A DNA stretch of 64,000 bases from Bacteroidota bacterium (GTDB lineage Bacteria; Bacteroidota; Bacteroidia; Chitinophagales; Saprospiraceae), in contig JAIUPL010000017.1 in the NCBI GenBank assembly GCA_020160935.1, positions 1-64,000 on the forward strand, in the 5' to 3' direction. The notes beneath the pieces are model-generated. The model ran no database searches. It was not told where the DNA came from and was given only the letters and a program-made list of their open reading frames with translations. How positions within the stretch are numbered: position 1 is the stretch's first letter; each line of letters opens with the position of its first letter. Both the position numbers and the translations under genes were made by a program. Below, piece by piece: positions 1 to 9,600 of the stretch.

Positions 1-1
1 C

Positions 2-211
2 ATCGGTTTCCACCTGCCGGAGGCTGCTGATGCAACGCTGCGTATCTTCGACGAAACGGGCCGCATGGTATTCACGCAAGGCGGATCGTTCGCAAAAGGC
101 TACAACACAATCAGTGTTGACCGCCAGTTGCTGAACACGACAGGTGTGCTGTACTACACGCTGGAAACGGCTACGGACAGTGCGACGAAGAAGATGATTC
201 AGTCGAAGTAA
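2..211 (+). CDS. 3' end of a giant T9SS-secreted protein (partial)
   Basis: The window opens inside this gene; only the last 69 codons are present, ending in TAA at 209-211. The translation starts IGFHLPEAADATLRIF and ends KKMIQSK. That is a type A T9SS C-terminal sorting domain, which directs export across the outer membrane and is removed or used for anchoring at the cell surface. By my hand alignment 50 of 69 residues match the C-terminus of the 4623-residue protein encoded at 3676-17547, so the two are probably paralogues in near-tandem. What lies N-terminal cannot be seen. A stem-loop pair and a strong terminator follow. Confidence 0.85.
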   Translation: MGFHLPEAADATLRIFDETGRMVFTQGGSFAKGYNTISVDRQLLNTTGVLYYTLETATDSATKKMIQSK

Positions 212-212
212 C

Positions 213-298
213 GATTTGACAACTTTTTGAAAGTTGTCAAATCTGACAGCAACGCACAACGGTTTAGATTTGACAACTTTCAAAAAGTTGTCAAATCT
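213..298. repeat. Two adjacent perfect hairpins after the stop codon
   Basis: Arms 213-225 and 231-243 (gatttgacaactt and its complement) form one hairpin. Arms 266-280 and 284-298 form a second one of 15 bp with a 3-nt loop. The second carries the same core sequence in mirrored order, so the four arms can also pair across the two hairpins. The block begins two bases after the stop codon of the giant partial gene. It belongs to the family of compound intergenic inverted repeats seen at many gene ends in this window. Confidence 0.85.
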
Positions 299-310
299 CC
301 TTTACTCAAA

Positions 311-344
311 CCGGGCACTCTATCTCAGAGTGTCCGGTTTTTTT
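311..344 (+). terminator. Rho-independent terminator of the partial giant gene
   Basis: An 11-bp stem with one G-U pair (ccgggcactct at 311-321 with agagtgtccgg at 327-337) is followed directly by seven T at 338-344. It lies about 100 bases after the stop codon at 211, downstream of the double hairpin. Confidence 0.85.
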
Positions 345-847
345 ATTAAAAAAGCATGTTACATTCCTGAACCAATGATTTAAAGGGCTTCATTTTTACA
401 CCAAAATGCCTTTCTAATGACACGTTTTGCTTTAATTATATAAAAAAATCATCCTTGTTACCATAACAAAAAAAGAACGCTTTACATTTGACCGAATGTT
501 TCCCCGCCTGTGACATATTCGCTTAATTTGTAATCCATTTAATCGCGTGCCTACTGAAGCAATTATTGCATCGCAGACTATATCTGTGGATGCACCTTTG
601 GATTTTATTTTTCTTAAAATTTAATCTCATGTTTAAGCGACAATCTGAATTACAACCTTCCGCCAGCCCGCGACGACAGGGCTTTTTCCATTTTGTTTTT
701 TCCCGAGGATTAGCCATCCGGTAAACCTGTTTGTAGCAAACACAAGTGCTGCGCCTGCTGTGTACCTGCAGGTATAGTATCCTGTGTATATGTGCTTCAA
801 ATTGTTTACCCCTTTTTAATTACCTTTTAAATCGGGCAAAAACAAAC
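345..847. other. 503-base stretch without a convincing gene
   Basis: AT-rich non-coding DNA between the terminator and the 511-residue protein gene. It holds a perfect 12-bp palindrome, tacctgcaggta at 763-774. An imperfect -7-like TAATTTG lies at 524-530 with no good -33 partner, so I do not call a promoter. An open frame continues upstream of the chosen start of the next gene back to 746, but its translation looks like non-coding sequence. Confidence 0.5.
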
Positions 848-2383
848 ATGGATGAATTAGTCGAACTTATCGGTTCGCTCAATATAACCAAACTCAAATC
901 GAGTGGGCTCTGGAGATTTATTTTCGAGCCGGAATCTCTGATGGAGCAATTGTGCGAGGCAATTCACACCGGCAGGGTCAGGTCGGATGAGGATGCTGCC
1001 GCATTGCTGTACCCGGGCCAAAAACCCGGCGCCAAACTGATCAACCTGCGCGAAAGACTGCAGGAACGCATCATCAGCGTAGTATTCCTGCTGGAATTCA
1101 GGGCGCCTGGCGGTACCGACCGACAGAAAGCGTATTTTGACTGCAACCGAAAATGGTCGGCTGCTATGGTATTGCTTTCCAAAAATGCCAAGCGGGTGAG
1201 TATTTCCATGATGGAAGACCTCCTGAAGCAGACGCTGCATTTTGAGTTTACTGAATTGTCGCTTAGCATTCTTTCCGCGCTTCGCCTGCACTACGGCACT
1301 ATTCACGGCAACCTGGATCGATACAATATGTATCGCAGCATGTACCAGCAACACCAGGAAGTGTGGATGATGGAGAATGAAGCAGAAGATAACTACACCC
1401 ATCTGGTGAGTTATTTTGTCAATAGCAAGTCGTCCAAGACCAGCATTTCCGATAAGGCACGGGAGTATTTTGAATCCGTACAACAGTACATGGAGCGCAG
1501 CGAGTCGTTTCGGCTGCATTTGTGCGGACGCATGATACAGGTGATGATTCACAGCAGCAAAAATGACTATGCTGCCACCGCCAGGGTTTGTGAAGAGGCT
1601 ATTACATTCTTCAAAGGCAAGACATTCGAAAGCAACCTTCCCTTGCAAGCCTTTTACTATCAATTGATTGTGTGCTACATTCAACTGAAGGAATTCGAAA
1701 AAGGAGAGGTAATTATCCAGCAGTATCAAACAGTGTTTGAAGAAGGGTCGTTCAACTGGTACAAGTTGCAGGAGTTGTTCTTCCTGCTGGCCACCTACAC
1801 CCAACACTACGATGCAGCATTTGATGTATGTGAAAATGTACAGGCAAAAATCAGGAGCAACAATGCCTTGCCGACACAAATCACCGAAATGTGGAAAATC
1901 TATGAGGCATACTCCTATTATCTGGTAACGGTTGGTAAAATAACGCTCCCCGAAGGCCATGTCGCCAGGTTCAAACTGAAGAAATTCCTCAACGACATCC
2001 CGACCTACTCCAAAGACAAACAGGGTATGAACATCCCGATTCTGATCATACAAACCCTGTTTGCAATTTCCGAGCAAAACTACCACCAGTCGATCGACCG
2101 TATCGAGGCGGTAGAAAAATATTGTGGCCGGTATCTCAAACAGAATGAAACGTTCAGAAGCCATTGTTTCATCAAGGCTTTGCTACAAATCCCGGCGGCC
2201 TCCTTCCACCGAGAAGCCGTGATTAGAAAGGCACAAAAATTCATCGATCAACTGCACAAGTTGCCGCTCGATGTAGCATACCAAACGCACGAGATTGAAA
2301 TTATTCCCTATGAACATCTTTGGGAAATGGCATTAGAGGCATTGCCCGGGCCCTCGGCACGAGGCTCGTCCGGTGGCCGCTGA
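848..2383 (+). CDS. Hypothetical alpha-helical protein, 511 aa
   Basis: I do not recognise this protein. I chose the ATG at 848 (MDELVELIGSLNITKL) because the frame upstream to 746 translates to Cys-rich, low-quality sequence. The product is soluble with no signal peptide or membrane segment. It is rich in Leu, Tyr, Glu and Gln, with helix pairs resembling TPR-type repeats (for instance around FYYQLIVCYIQLKEFEKGE near residue 275). It ends in a Gly/Ser/Arg tail. A scaffold or regulatory role is conceivable but nothing in the sequence proves it. It stands alone between two giant adhesin genes, with its own terminator at 2524-2564. The length of the open frame and normal codon use make it a credible gene. 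Confidence 0.8.
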   Translation: MDELVELIGSLNITKLKSSGLWRFIFEPESLMEQLCEAIHTGRVRSDEDAAALLYPGQKPGAKLINLRERLQERIISVVFLLEFRAPGGTDRQKAYFDCNRKWSAAMVLLSKNAKRVSISMMEDLLKQTLHFEFTELSLSILSALRLHYGTIHGNLDRYNMYRSMYQQHQEVWMMENEAEDNYTHLVSYFVNSKSSKTSISDKAREYFESVQQYMERSESFRLHLCGRMIQVMIHSSKNDYAATARVCEEAITFFKGKTFESNLPLQAFYYQLIVCYIQLKEFEKGEVIIQQYQTVFEEGSFNWYKLQELFFLLATYTQHYDAAFDVCENVQAKIRSNNALPTQITEMWKIYEAYSYYLVTVGKITLPEGHVARFKLKKFLNDIPTYSKDKQGMNIPILIIQTLFAISEQNYHQSIDRIEAVEKYCGRYLKQNETFRSHCFIKALLQIPAASFHREAVIRKAQKFIDQLHKLPLDVAYQTHEIEIIPYEHLWEMALEALPGPSARGSSGGR

Positions 2384-2523
2384 CGCTATCGAACAATTAC
2401 TTCCAGGGGCTGCCCTCTAATCCGGCAGCCTGAATTTACCCTCCTTAATCTTCCCCCTTTTTTAATCCGCACTGACCTTCCGGCAAATCCATTGTTAAGG
2501 AATCTCTTGTTGGAAAAATCCAT

Positions 2524-2564
2524 GCCCAGAAATTGCGATTCAGCAGTTTTTGGGCTGTTTTTTT
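2524..2564 (+). terminator. Rho-independent terminator after the 511-aa protein
   Basis: gcccagaaattgc (2524-2536) pairs with gcagtttttgggc (2543-2555), leaving one G-U and one mismatched pair. The stem is followed by TG and seven T (2558-2564). It lies about 140 bases after the stop codon at 2383. Confidence 0.75.
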
Positions 2565-2771
2565 ATATGGTTATATGTGAAAAAAAGAACGTTTTTAAAA
2601 GAATTGAATTAGTGTAAGTATTTGATATTCAATTAAATGCAAAAAATGGTATCTTAAAAGGCCAGAAAAAGTGTATGTGAAAAACGACGCTTTACTGTCC
2701 AGATGACTACCGGCCGGCTGTGGCACCTTTGACTTCGTAATCAGTAATCAATAATCAAAGACGAAGTCGAA

Positions 2772-2882
2772 ATGAAAAGTCTAACAGCCAACGGTACAAC
2801 CCCTCAATCCGCCAATTCTACTGAGTTTCAGTTTGTTCAAAAAAGTGACGACGTGATTATCATCGACATTGCAGGCGTATAA
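2772..2882 (+). CDS. Possible 36-residue peptide
   Basis: ATG at 2772 and TAA at 2880-2882 frame a peptide starting MKSLTANGTTPQ and ending DVIIIDIAGV. The N-terminal half is Ser/Thr/Asn/Gln-rich and the C-terminal half is an acidic then hydrophobic beta-like strand. It has no Cys and no signal peptide. It sits between a stem-loop (2731-2768) and the 138-residue gene at 3013. It could be a real small protein, the remnant of a longer gene, or chance. I recognise no family. Confidence 0.3.
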   Translation: MKSLTANGTTPQSANSTEFQFVQKSDDVIIIDIAGV

Positions 2883-3012
2883 AAAATGTAAGCATCGGCG
2901 CCCCCGCCGATAGCAGGTGCCTGTTTTGCAGGTACGGTTGCCAGACAATGGAATCACATCATGCCGTAATAAGTACGGAACCTTCTTACAATCACTTTGA
3001 ACAAAATCTCGA

Positions 3013-3429
3013 ATGGAATCTATGTTACGCGCAAGGGGCGTACGCAGTGTATTAGCACCTGCGCCTACCGCCAGCCAAACACTAAAACGAATAAAATCTG
3101 AAATAATACTGGGTTCACCCGGGATGGATTGTCAGGGAGTGGGTGTGTGCAGGGTAATGGCTTACGACAATTCATATCAAGGCAAATGCCCGGTTGTAAC
3201 GGCCTGGATGAGCCTGACAGATCAAAACAAGATTCGTTGTGCATTCTGGAAATCTGCCATGGACAAACGCTATATGAAGCGCCATTTTGGGTGGATGTTA
3301 TTTCAGGTGTTTGAATTGTATGAAATACCGGCTGATGTGGTCAGAACGCTGACTGCAGAGCCGCTCAAAATATACCCGGGGATATACCCGGTCTGGGATA
3401 GTTCCCGCTATTTAATCGTGGACTTCTGA
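3013..3429 (+). CDS. Hypothetical protein, 138 aa
   Basis: Starts at the ATG at 3013; in-frame ATGs at 3022 and 3124 are alternatives. The basic N-terminal ~35 residues look unstructured, so a later start (MDCQGVGVCRV, giving 102 aa) is possible. The conserved-looking part has two closely spaced Cys (CQGVGVC) followed by strands and a C-terminal PGIYPVWDSSRYLIVDF. There is no signal peptide or membrane helix. I do not recognise the family; it looks like a short Bacteroidota-restricted protein. It lies directly upstream of the giant surface-protein gene but 246 bases away, so a shared operon is unproven. Confidence 0.55.
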   Translation: MESMLRARGVRSVLAPAPTASQTLKRIKSEIILGSPGMDCQGVGVCRVMAYDNSYQGKCPVVTAWMSLTDQNKIRCAFWKSAMDKRYMKRHFGWMLFQVFELYEIPADVVRTLTAEPLKIYPGIYPVWDSSRYLIVDF

Positions 3430-3675
3430 CAGAAGTCTTTTCCAAACTGATCCACATTCATGAGCCGGTTTGCAAGTGCGCTTGCAAACCATCCTAACTG
3501 CTGTGCACGCTACAGCAGGGTAGGTTTTATTGCCTGAAAACCAAGGATTTATAAAAGAACAATTAGTGAAAAAGTGATGATCAACGCATGATGGGCGGGC
3601 CCAAAGGGGCCTGCCCAAATAGCATCTCGAAACGCAACCTCATTTTTTTAATATATCAAACATTTTCAACTTCTT

Positions 3676-6600
3676 ATGAAAAGAATTCTCCTTTTTGACA
3701 AGGTGGAAGCGATGGTGCAGAAAGCAGGGGCAGCAGTCCCGGCAAGAAGTGCCTGGATGAAAATCGCGCTTCTTGCTTTAGTACTCGGCATAGCACTGTT
3801 TGGCTTGTCGGGTATCGCTGTTTTCGACAGCAACCAGTCGGAAGGTGCCACTCAAATGGTACTCACCGACGGATGGGTGCTGATTCTGAAAATAGCATGC
3901 TTCCTGATGATAGCCGCATTTTGGGGCAGTCGTCGCACGCTATTCAGAAGGGTTTTGCAGAAACTCGAACCCAGTTATCCAGCGGCATCTGATGTAGCCT
4001 CTTTTTCCGGAAAAAAATCCGGTCAATGGGCATTGGTGCTTACAACGATAGCAATGATGGGAACTTCTGCGCTCATGGCGCAGTCGGGTACTGCTTTCCG
4101 CGATTTTAACGGCGATGGTGTGCAAACCGGTGCAGAACCCGGTGCTGCAGACATCGTCGTTCGTATTTATGGCGATGCGGCGCCACCGGCCAAAGACGTG
4201 TTTATTGGCGAAACGGTGACGGACGCCAACGGTAATTTCAACTTCGCTACATTGGTTACCAGCGGTCGCGCTGCCAATGCCGGCGAAAAAGTGCGTATAG
4301 AATTTACGATCCCTGCCGGGGTATTCACTTGCGATGTAGACCGTGTGGTAGACTTCCCGGCTCAGGGTGGTGCTGCATATGGTACGAGTGTACAATTTAT
4401 TACAGGACAACAGAGTGGCGTTAAGTTTGCCATTAACTATCCGGGTCAATGGGTAGAAAACCCCGACCCGACGATCATGTTGCCGTGCTACTCCTTCGGT
4501 GAGCCAACTTTTGGTGGTAACGCAGGATCAGCGCCGGCATTTATTTCATATCCTTATTCCAGAAACGGTATTCCGCAAGCCCATAGCAATGGACAGGCCG
4601 GAGTAGCGTCTCCCAATTTGCTGGCAACAATCGGCGAAGTAGGTTCGCTGTATGGCGTGGCGTTCTCCCGCCCTGCTCAAAAGGTATTTACTTCTGCTGT
4701 ACTGCGTCGCCACGCTGCTTTCGGTCCCTTGGGCTCGGGCGGTATTTATCTGGTAGACCCTTTCTCCGGAGCAGCAGACAAAACAACAGACTGGTTGAAC
4801 CTGGACGCTATTGGAATCTGGACGTATAACCACGCTGGTTCGTATCCTGCATTTCCGGGCAACAATACCAGCCCGAACGGTCAGTTTGGTTTTATTGGAT
4901 CTTCCCTTCAACGTGGCCTCGGCGCCAACAACCACGACCCCAGCACCGACTATGCTGCGGGCGACCAGGTGGGTAAGGTGTCTATTGGCGATATAGATAT
5001 TTCCGACGACGGCCGTTATCTCTATGTTACCAACTTGTATGATCGCAAGATCTACGAGATTGACATGATAGACCCTTCCAACCCGCAGGCGCCTACCATG
5101 GCTAACGTGAATACACGTGTTCGCAGTTGGGATGCTCCCGACCCGGGAACGACAGCAGGACAAGGTGAAAACCGCCCCTGGGGCCTGAAATGGTATAGAG
5201 GTAAATTATACGTGGGTGTTGTCCTTTGCGGACAGGACATAAATGGTCAGGTTGTCAGCCCTGTCGTTGACGTGAATGGACAAAAAGTAGGTACCGAACT
5301 GCGTGGTTACGTATATGAATTCGATCGTTCTACACAGGCATTTACCGTACGCCTCGACTTTAGCCTCAACTACGGTCGTGAACGCGGCTGGATTCCATGG
5401 GGATACAGCACCAACTCTCCTCTGAGCCGTTATTTCTCGGGCGACGAACGGGAAATCGCAGAACCGATCATTTCCGATATTGAATTTGACGACCAGGGTA
5501 ATATGTTGATCGGCCTTTTGGACCGTAAAGGCCATATCTATGCCATCAACAACAACAACTTCAATGGAAACCTGGTTAACTATGAATATTCTACAGCAGG
5601 CGAATTGCTGCGCGCAGAGCCAGATGGCAACTGCACCTACAGCATTGTAACCCGCCCGGGTACAACCGACTACTACGCCGATAATATTATTCACCCGGAA
5701 TCCCTGCAAGGCCCCTTGGCCGTACTGCCCGGTGGCGGCGATGCCGTAGCAGTAGTACTCGACCCGATCGATATCCGTTCGGGTGGTACGATCCGTTTTG
5801 ATAACGTAACTGGTGCCCGTGTGCCAAATTCCGCTTATGAAGTTTTCGACGACCGCTTTACTCTCAGCCAGCCGGGCGCTACGCCCAGTAAGGCCAATGG
5901 TCTGGGCGACGTGGAATTGAGCGGCGATGAAGCACCGATTGAAATTGGTAACCTCGTTTGGGCCGATATGGACCAGGACGGTATTCAGGACAGCGGTGAG
6001 CCGGGTGTTCCGGGCGTACACGTTCAACTGAAAACGCCCACAGGCACTGTACTGGCAACTGCCACTACAGATGGCAATGGTAACTTCTTCTTTAATGACA
6101 GCAATGTACCCGATGGTGACCCACTTACACCGGGCAACCAACCGGGGTTGCTGCCATTGACAGCCTATAAAATCTGCATTCCTGCGTCTGATTTCGCCAA
6201 TGGCCAGCCACTGAATAATTTCGGTGTCTCTGCCCCGGATCAGGCAGGTACTGGTCTGGCTGATTACAGCGACAGCGATGGTGTTTTACAACCAGGCGGC
6301 GATGTGCAGATCATGCTCACGACCGGCAATTCGGGTGAAAATAACCACACCTTCGATTTCGGCGTTATTCCGACTGACTATGGCGACCTGCCTGATACTT
6401 ATGGCACTACGGAAGGCGCCAATCCTCCCGGAGCATGGCACTTGATCAATACCAATCTCAAACTCGGCGCTTGTGTCGACGGTGAAACCAACGGTCAACC
6501 ACAGGCAATGGCCGGAATGATGACTGGTGGCGACGATAATACTGTAGGGCTTGTAAACGCAGGTACTTGCGGCCAGGGTGGCGACGACGAAAACGGTATT

Positions 6601-9600
6601 ACATTTACCACTCCGCTGATTCCGGGAAATACTGCATGTATTACGGTGACAGCCATGAACATGACTGGCTCTTCGGCTATACTCCAGGGCTGGATCGATT
6701 TCAATGGCAATGGTACTTTTGAAGCAAACGAACAACTTACTACAGGCGCATTCGCTCCCGGTGGTGCAACAGTGCCCGCCGGCGGCCTGAGCGATGCAGT
6801 CCTGTGTTTTGATGTACCTGTTGGAGCAACCTTCCAGGGCGGTGCAGCCTTCGCTCGTTTCCGCCTGTCTCCGTCCGGCAACCTCACTCCCAACGGAGCC
6901 GGTGGAAATGGTGAGGTGGAAGACTACAAAGTGACCCTTGCCAAAGTAGGCAACCTCGTTTGGACCGACTTCAACGACAACGGTATTCAAAATACGGGTG
7001 AAACAGGTATCAATGGCGTCGCCATGACCCTTACGTACTATGGCCCCGACCAGGAAGAAGGTGGCGGCGACGATCGTACTTACACGACTACTACTGCCAC
7101 TATGGGAGGAACAGATGGTATCTATATGTTCCTTGGCCTTATCCCGGGCAACTATCTGGTGGCTCCAACGCCTCCGGCAGGTTACATCCCCGGTAAGGAA
7201 AACCTGGGTGGCAATGATGTGTTGGACAGCGATTCGCACACAGGTGTGTCATTCACTATTCCTGCAAACGTTTCCCTGCCAACCGGCGAAAATGGTATTG
7301 GCGATACACCGGGTACAACCAACGGTTTCCCCGATAGCCAGGACAACCTGACATTTGACTTCAACTATATCGGCCTCGATTATGGTGACTTGCCGGATAC
7401 ATACGGCACCACCACGCCGAACGGACCAGCACACGCTATTACGCCAAACCTGAAACTTGGCGCACGTGTAGACGCAGAAGCCAACGGTAACCCTGAGCCT
7501 ATGGCCGGTATGATGACCGGCGGCGACGATAACTCACAAGGCGCTCCTGCTTTCGGTGGAAATGGCGACGACGAAGATGGTATCGTTTTCAGCGGCCCGC
7601 TGGTGCCTGGCGCACAGGGTTGTATCACCGTGACAGCCATGAACATGACCACGTCTTCTGCAGTACTGCAAGGCTGGATCGACTGGAACGGTAACGGACA
7701 ATTTGAAGGCGCCGAACAACTGACAACAGGCAACTTCGCTCCCGCGGGCGCGACTATCCCTGTTAACGGTGTGAACAATCAGCAATTCTGCTTCACGGTT
7801 CCAGCCGATGCAACTTTTGCTTCGGGTAATATTATGGCCCGTTTCCGTCTGTCACCTGCGGGTGGCCTGACTGCTACCGGCGGCCTGCCAACCGGCGGTG
7901 TTCCGCTGGGTGAGGTGGAAGACTACAAAGCGCCCACTGCCAAAATCGGCAACTTCGTTTGGTGGGACTGGAACAACGACGGTATTCAAAATGAACCGGC
8001 CTCTACAGGTATCAACGGTGTAACCGTACAACTGACCTGGGCAGGCCCCGATGGAAATATTGCAACTGCTGGCGACAACGTGGTATTTACAGATGTAACT
8101 GCGTTTAACGGCGACAATGGAGCAAATGGTTCATATGCTTTCTGCGGTCTGATTCCGGGTACGTACAGCATCAGCATTCCAACGCCTCCAGCCAATTACG
8201 TGCCCACATTGATCGATCAGGGTGGCAATGACTTCCTTGATTCTGACAATCCGGCAGGTACACCGGTGGTGATTCCACCGCTGCCAGGCTTGGTAACAGG
8301 AGAAAATGGAGTGGGCGACAATCCTGGTAATGATTTCCCGGATAACCAGGATGCACTCACATACGACTTTGGTTATGTCGCTTACGACTATGGTGACTTG
8401 CCCGATACATATGGAACGACCACTGGTAACAATGGCGCTTCTCAATTACTGAACCCGAACCTGTACCTCGGTACCTGTGTCGATGCTGAAACAAATGGTC
8501 AGCCCGAGCCAATGGCCGGTCTGATGAGTGGCGGAGACGACAACAACTCCACCGGCACGCTGATGGGATCTTGCGGTCAGGCTGCCGACGATGAAAACGG
8601 TATCGTACTGTTCGAAACACCGATGATTCCTGGCTACCAGGCTTGCGTTCGTGTAACGGCTGTAAATACCACCGGCCAGGGCGCAGTACTGCAAGGTTGG
8701 GTCGACTTCAATGGCAACGGCACGTTCGAAGCCAATGAACAACTGACTACCGGTTCTTTTGCACCTAACGGCGCACCTGTGCCCAATGGTGGCATTACCA
8801 ACCAGCAATTGTGCTTCGATGTGCCTGCAACAGCTACCTTCCAGGGCGGACAAGCGTTTATCCGCTTCCGTCTGAGCCAAAATGGAGGCCAGCAGGCTAC
8901 CGGCGCGGCTGCTATCGGCGGCATCGGTGAGGTAGAAGACTATAAAGTGGCACTTGCCAAAGTGGGCAACTACGTTTGGAACGACTGGGACAACAATGGT
9001 CAACAAAACGAACCAGGTGTTGCCGGTCTGAACAATATTACTGTGAACTTGCTCTGGGCGGGTACTGACCTCGCATTCGGTACCGGCGACGACCGCCTGT
9101 ACACCGATGTAACTGCTACTGAAGCAGGTGTGGAAGGCAAATACAATTTCTGCGGCCTGATTCCTGGCTCGTATAAAATCAGCCTGCCCAACCTGCCAAC
9201 CAACTACATCGCTACACAACTGAACATTGGTTCCGATGTGTCAGACTCCGATGATCCGGCCGGCGAAATGGTCATGATTCCGGCACTCCCGGGTCTGCCA
9301 ACCGGCGAAAACGCAACGGGCGACAACCCGGGCGCTATCAACGGCTTCCCGGATGCACAGGACAACCTGACGGTAGACTTTGGTCTGATTACCCGTGACT
9401 ACGGTGATGCTCCTGATACATACGGCACAACGGATGGCTCTCCCAACGATGGCCCTGTACACGTACTGAACCCGAACCTGAAACTTGGCGCTTGTGCCGA
9501 CGGTGACCCTGACGGCCAGCCCGATTCGATGGCCGGTCTGATGACAGGCGGCGACGACAATACAACCGGTGTCAACACAGACGGTACAGCCTCTACTTGC

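Larger units (their letters stand above)
2384..3012. other. 629-base gap with terminator, stem-loop and one tiny ORF
   Basis: Apart from the terminator at 2524-2564 and the possible 36-codon ORF at 2772-2882, this is AT-rich non-coding DNA. An 8-bp inverted repeat, gacttcgt/acgaagtc, sits at 2731-2738 and 2761-2768, enclosing a repeated AATCA-type sequence, just before the tiny ORF. Short stems also occur after it (atcggc...gccgat near 2893; ccgta...tacgg near 2964). No tRNA-like fold was found. Confidence 0.5.

Noticed and set aside
345-847. Search for a tRNA or riboswitch in the larger intergenic gaps (345-847, 2384-3012, 53865-54303)
   Set aside because: No cloverleaf with a GTTC-type T-loop and CCA-side stem, and no conserved riboswitch core could be recognised by eye.
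857-2164. A 435-codon minus-strand frame over the 511-residue protein gene
   Set aside because: Antisense shadow; the plus-strand frame is longer, has a terminator after it and looks like a normal protein.
3593-3616. GC-rich hairpin (gggcgggcc with ggcctgccc) before the giant gene considered as a terminator
   Set aside because: It is followed by AAATAGC on the plus strand, with no T-run, and on the other strand no gene ends there; it may simply be a leader hairpin of the giant gene.
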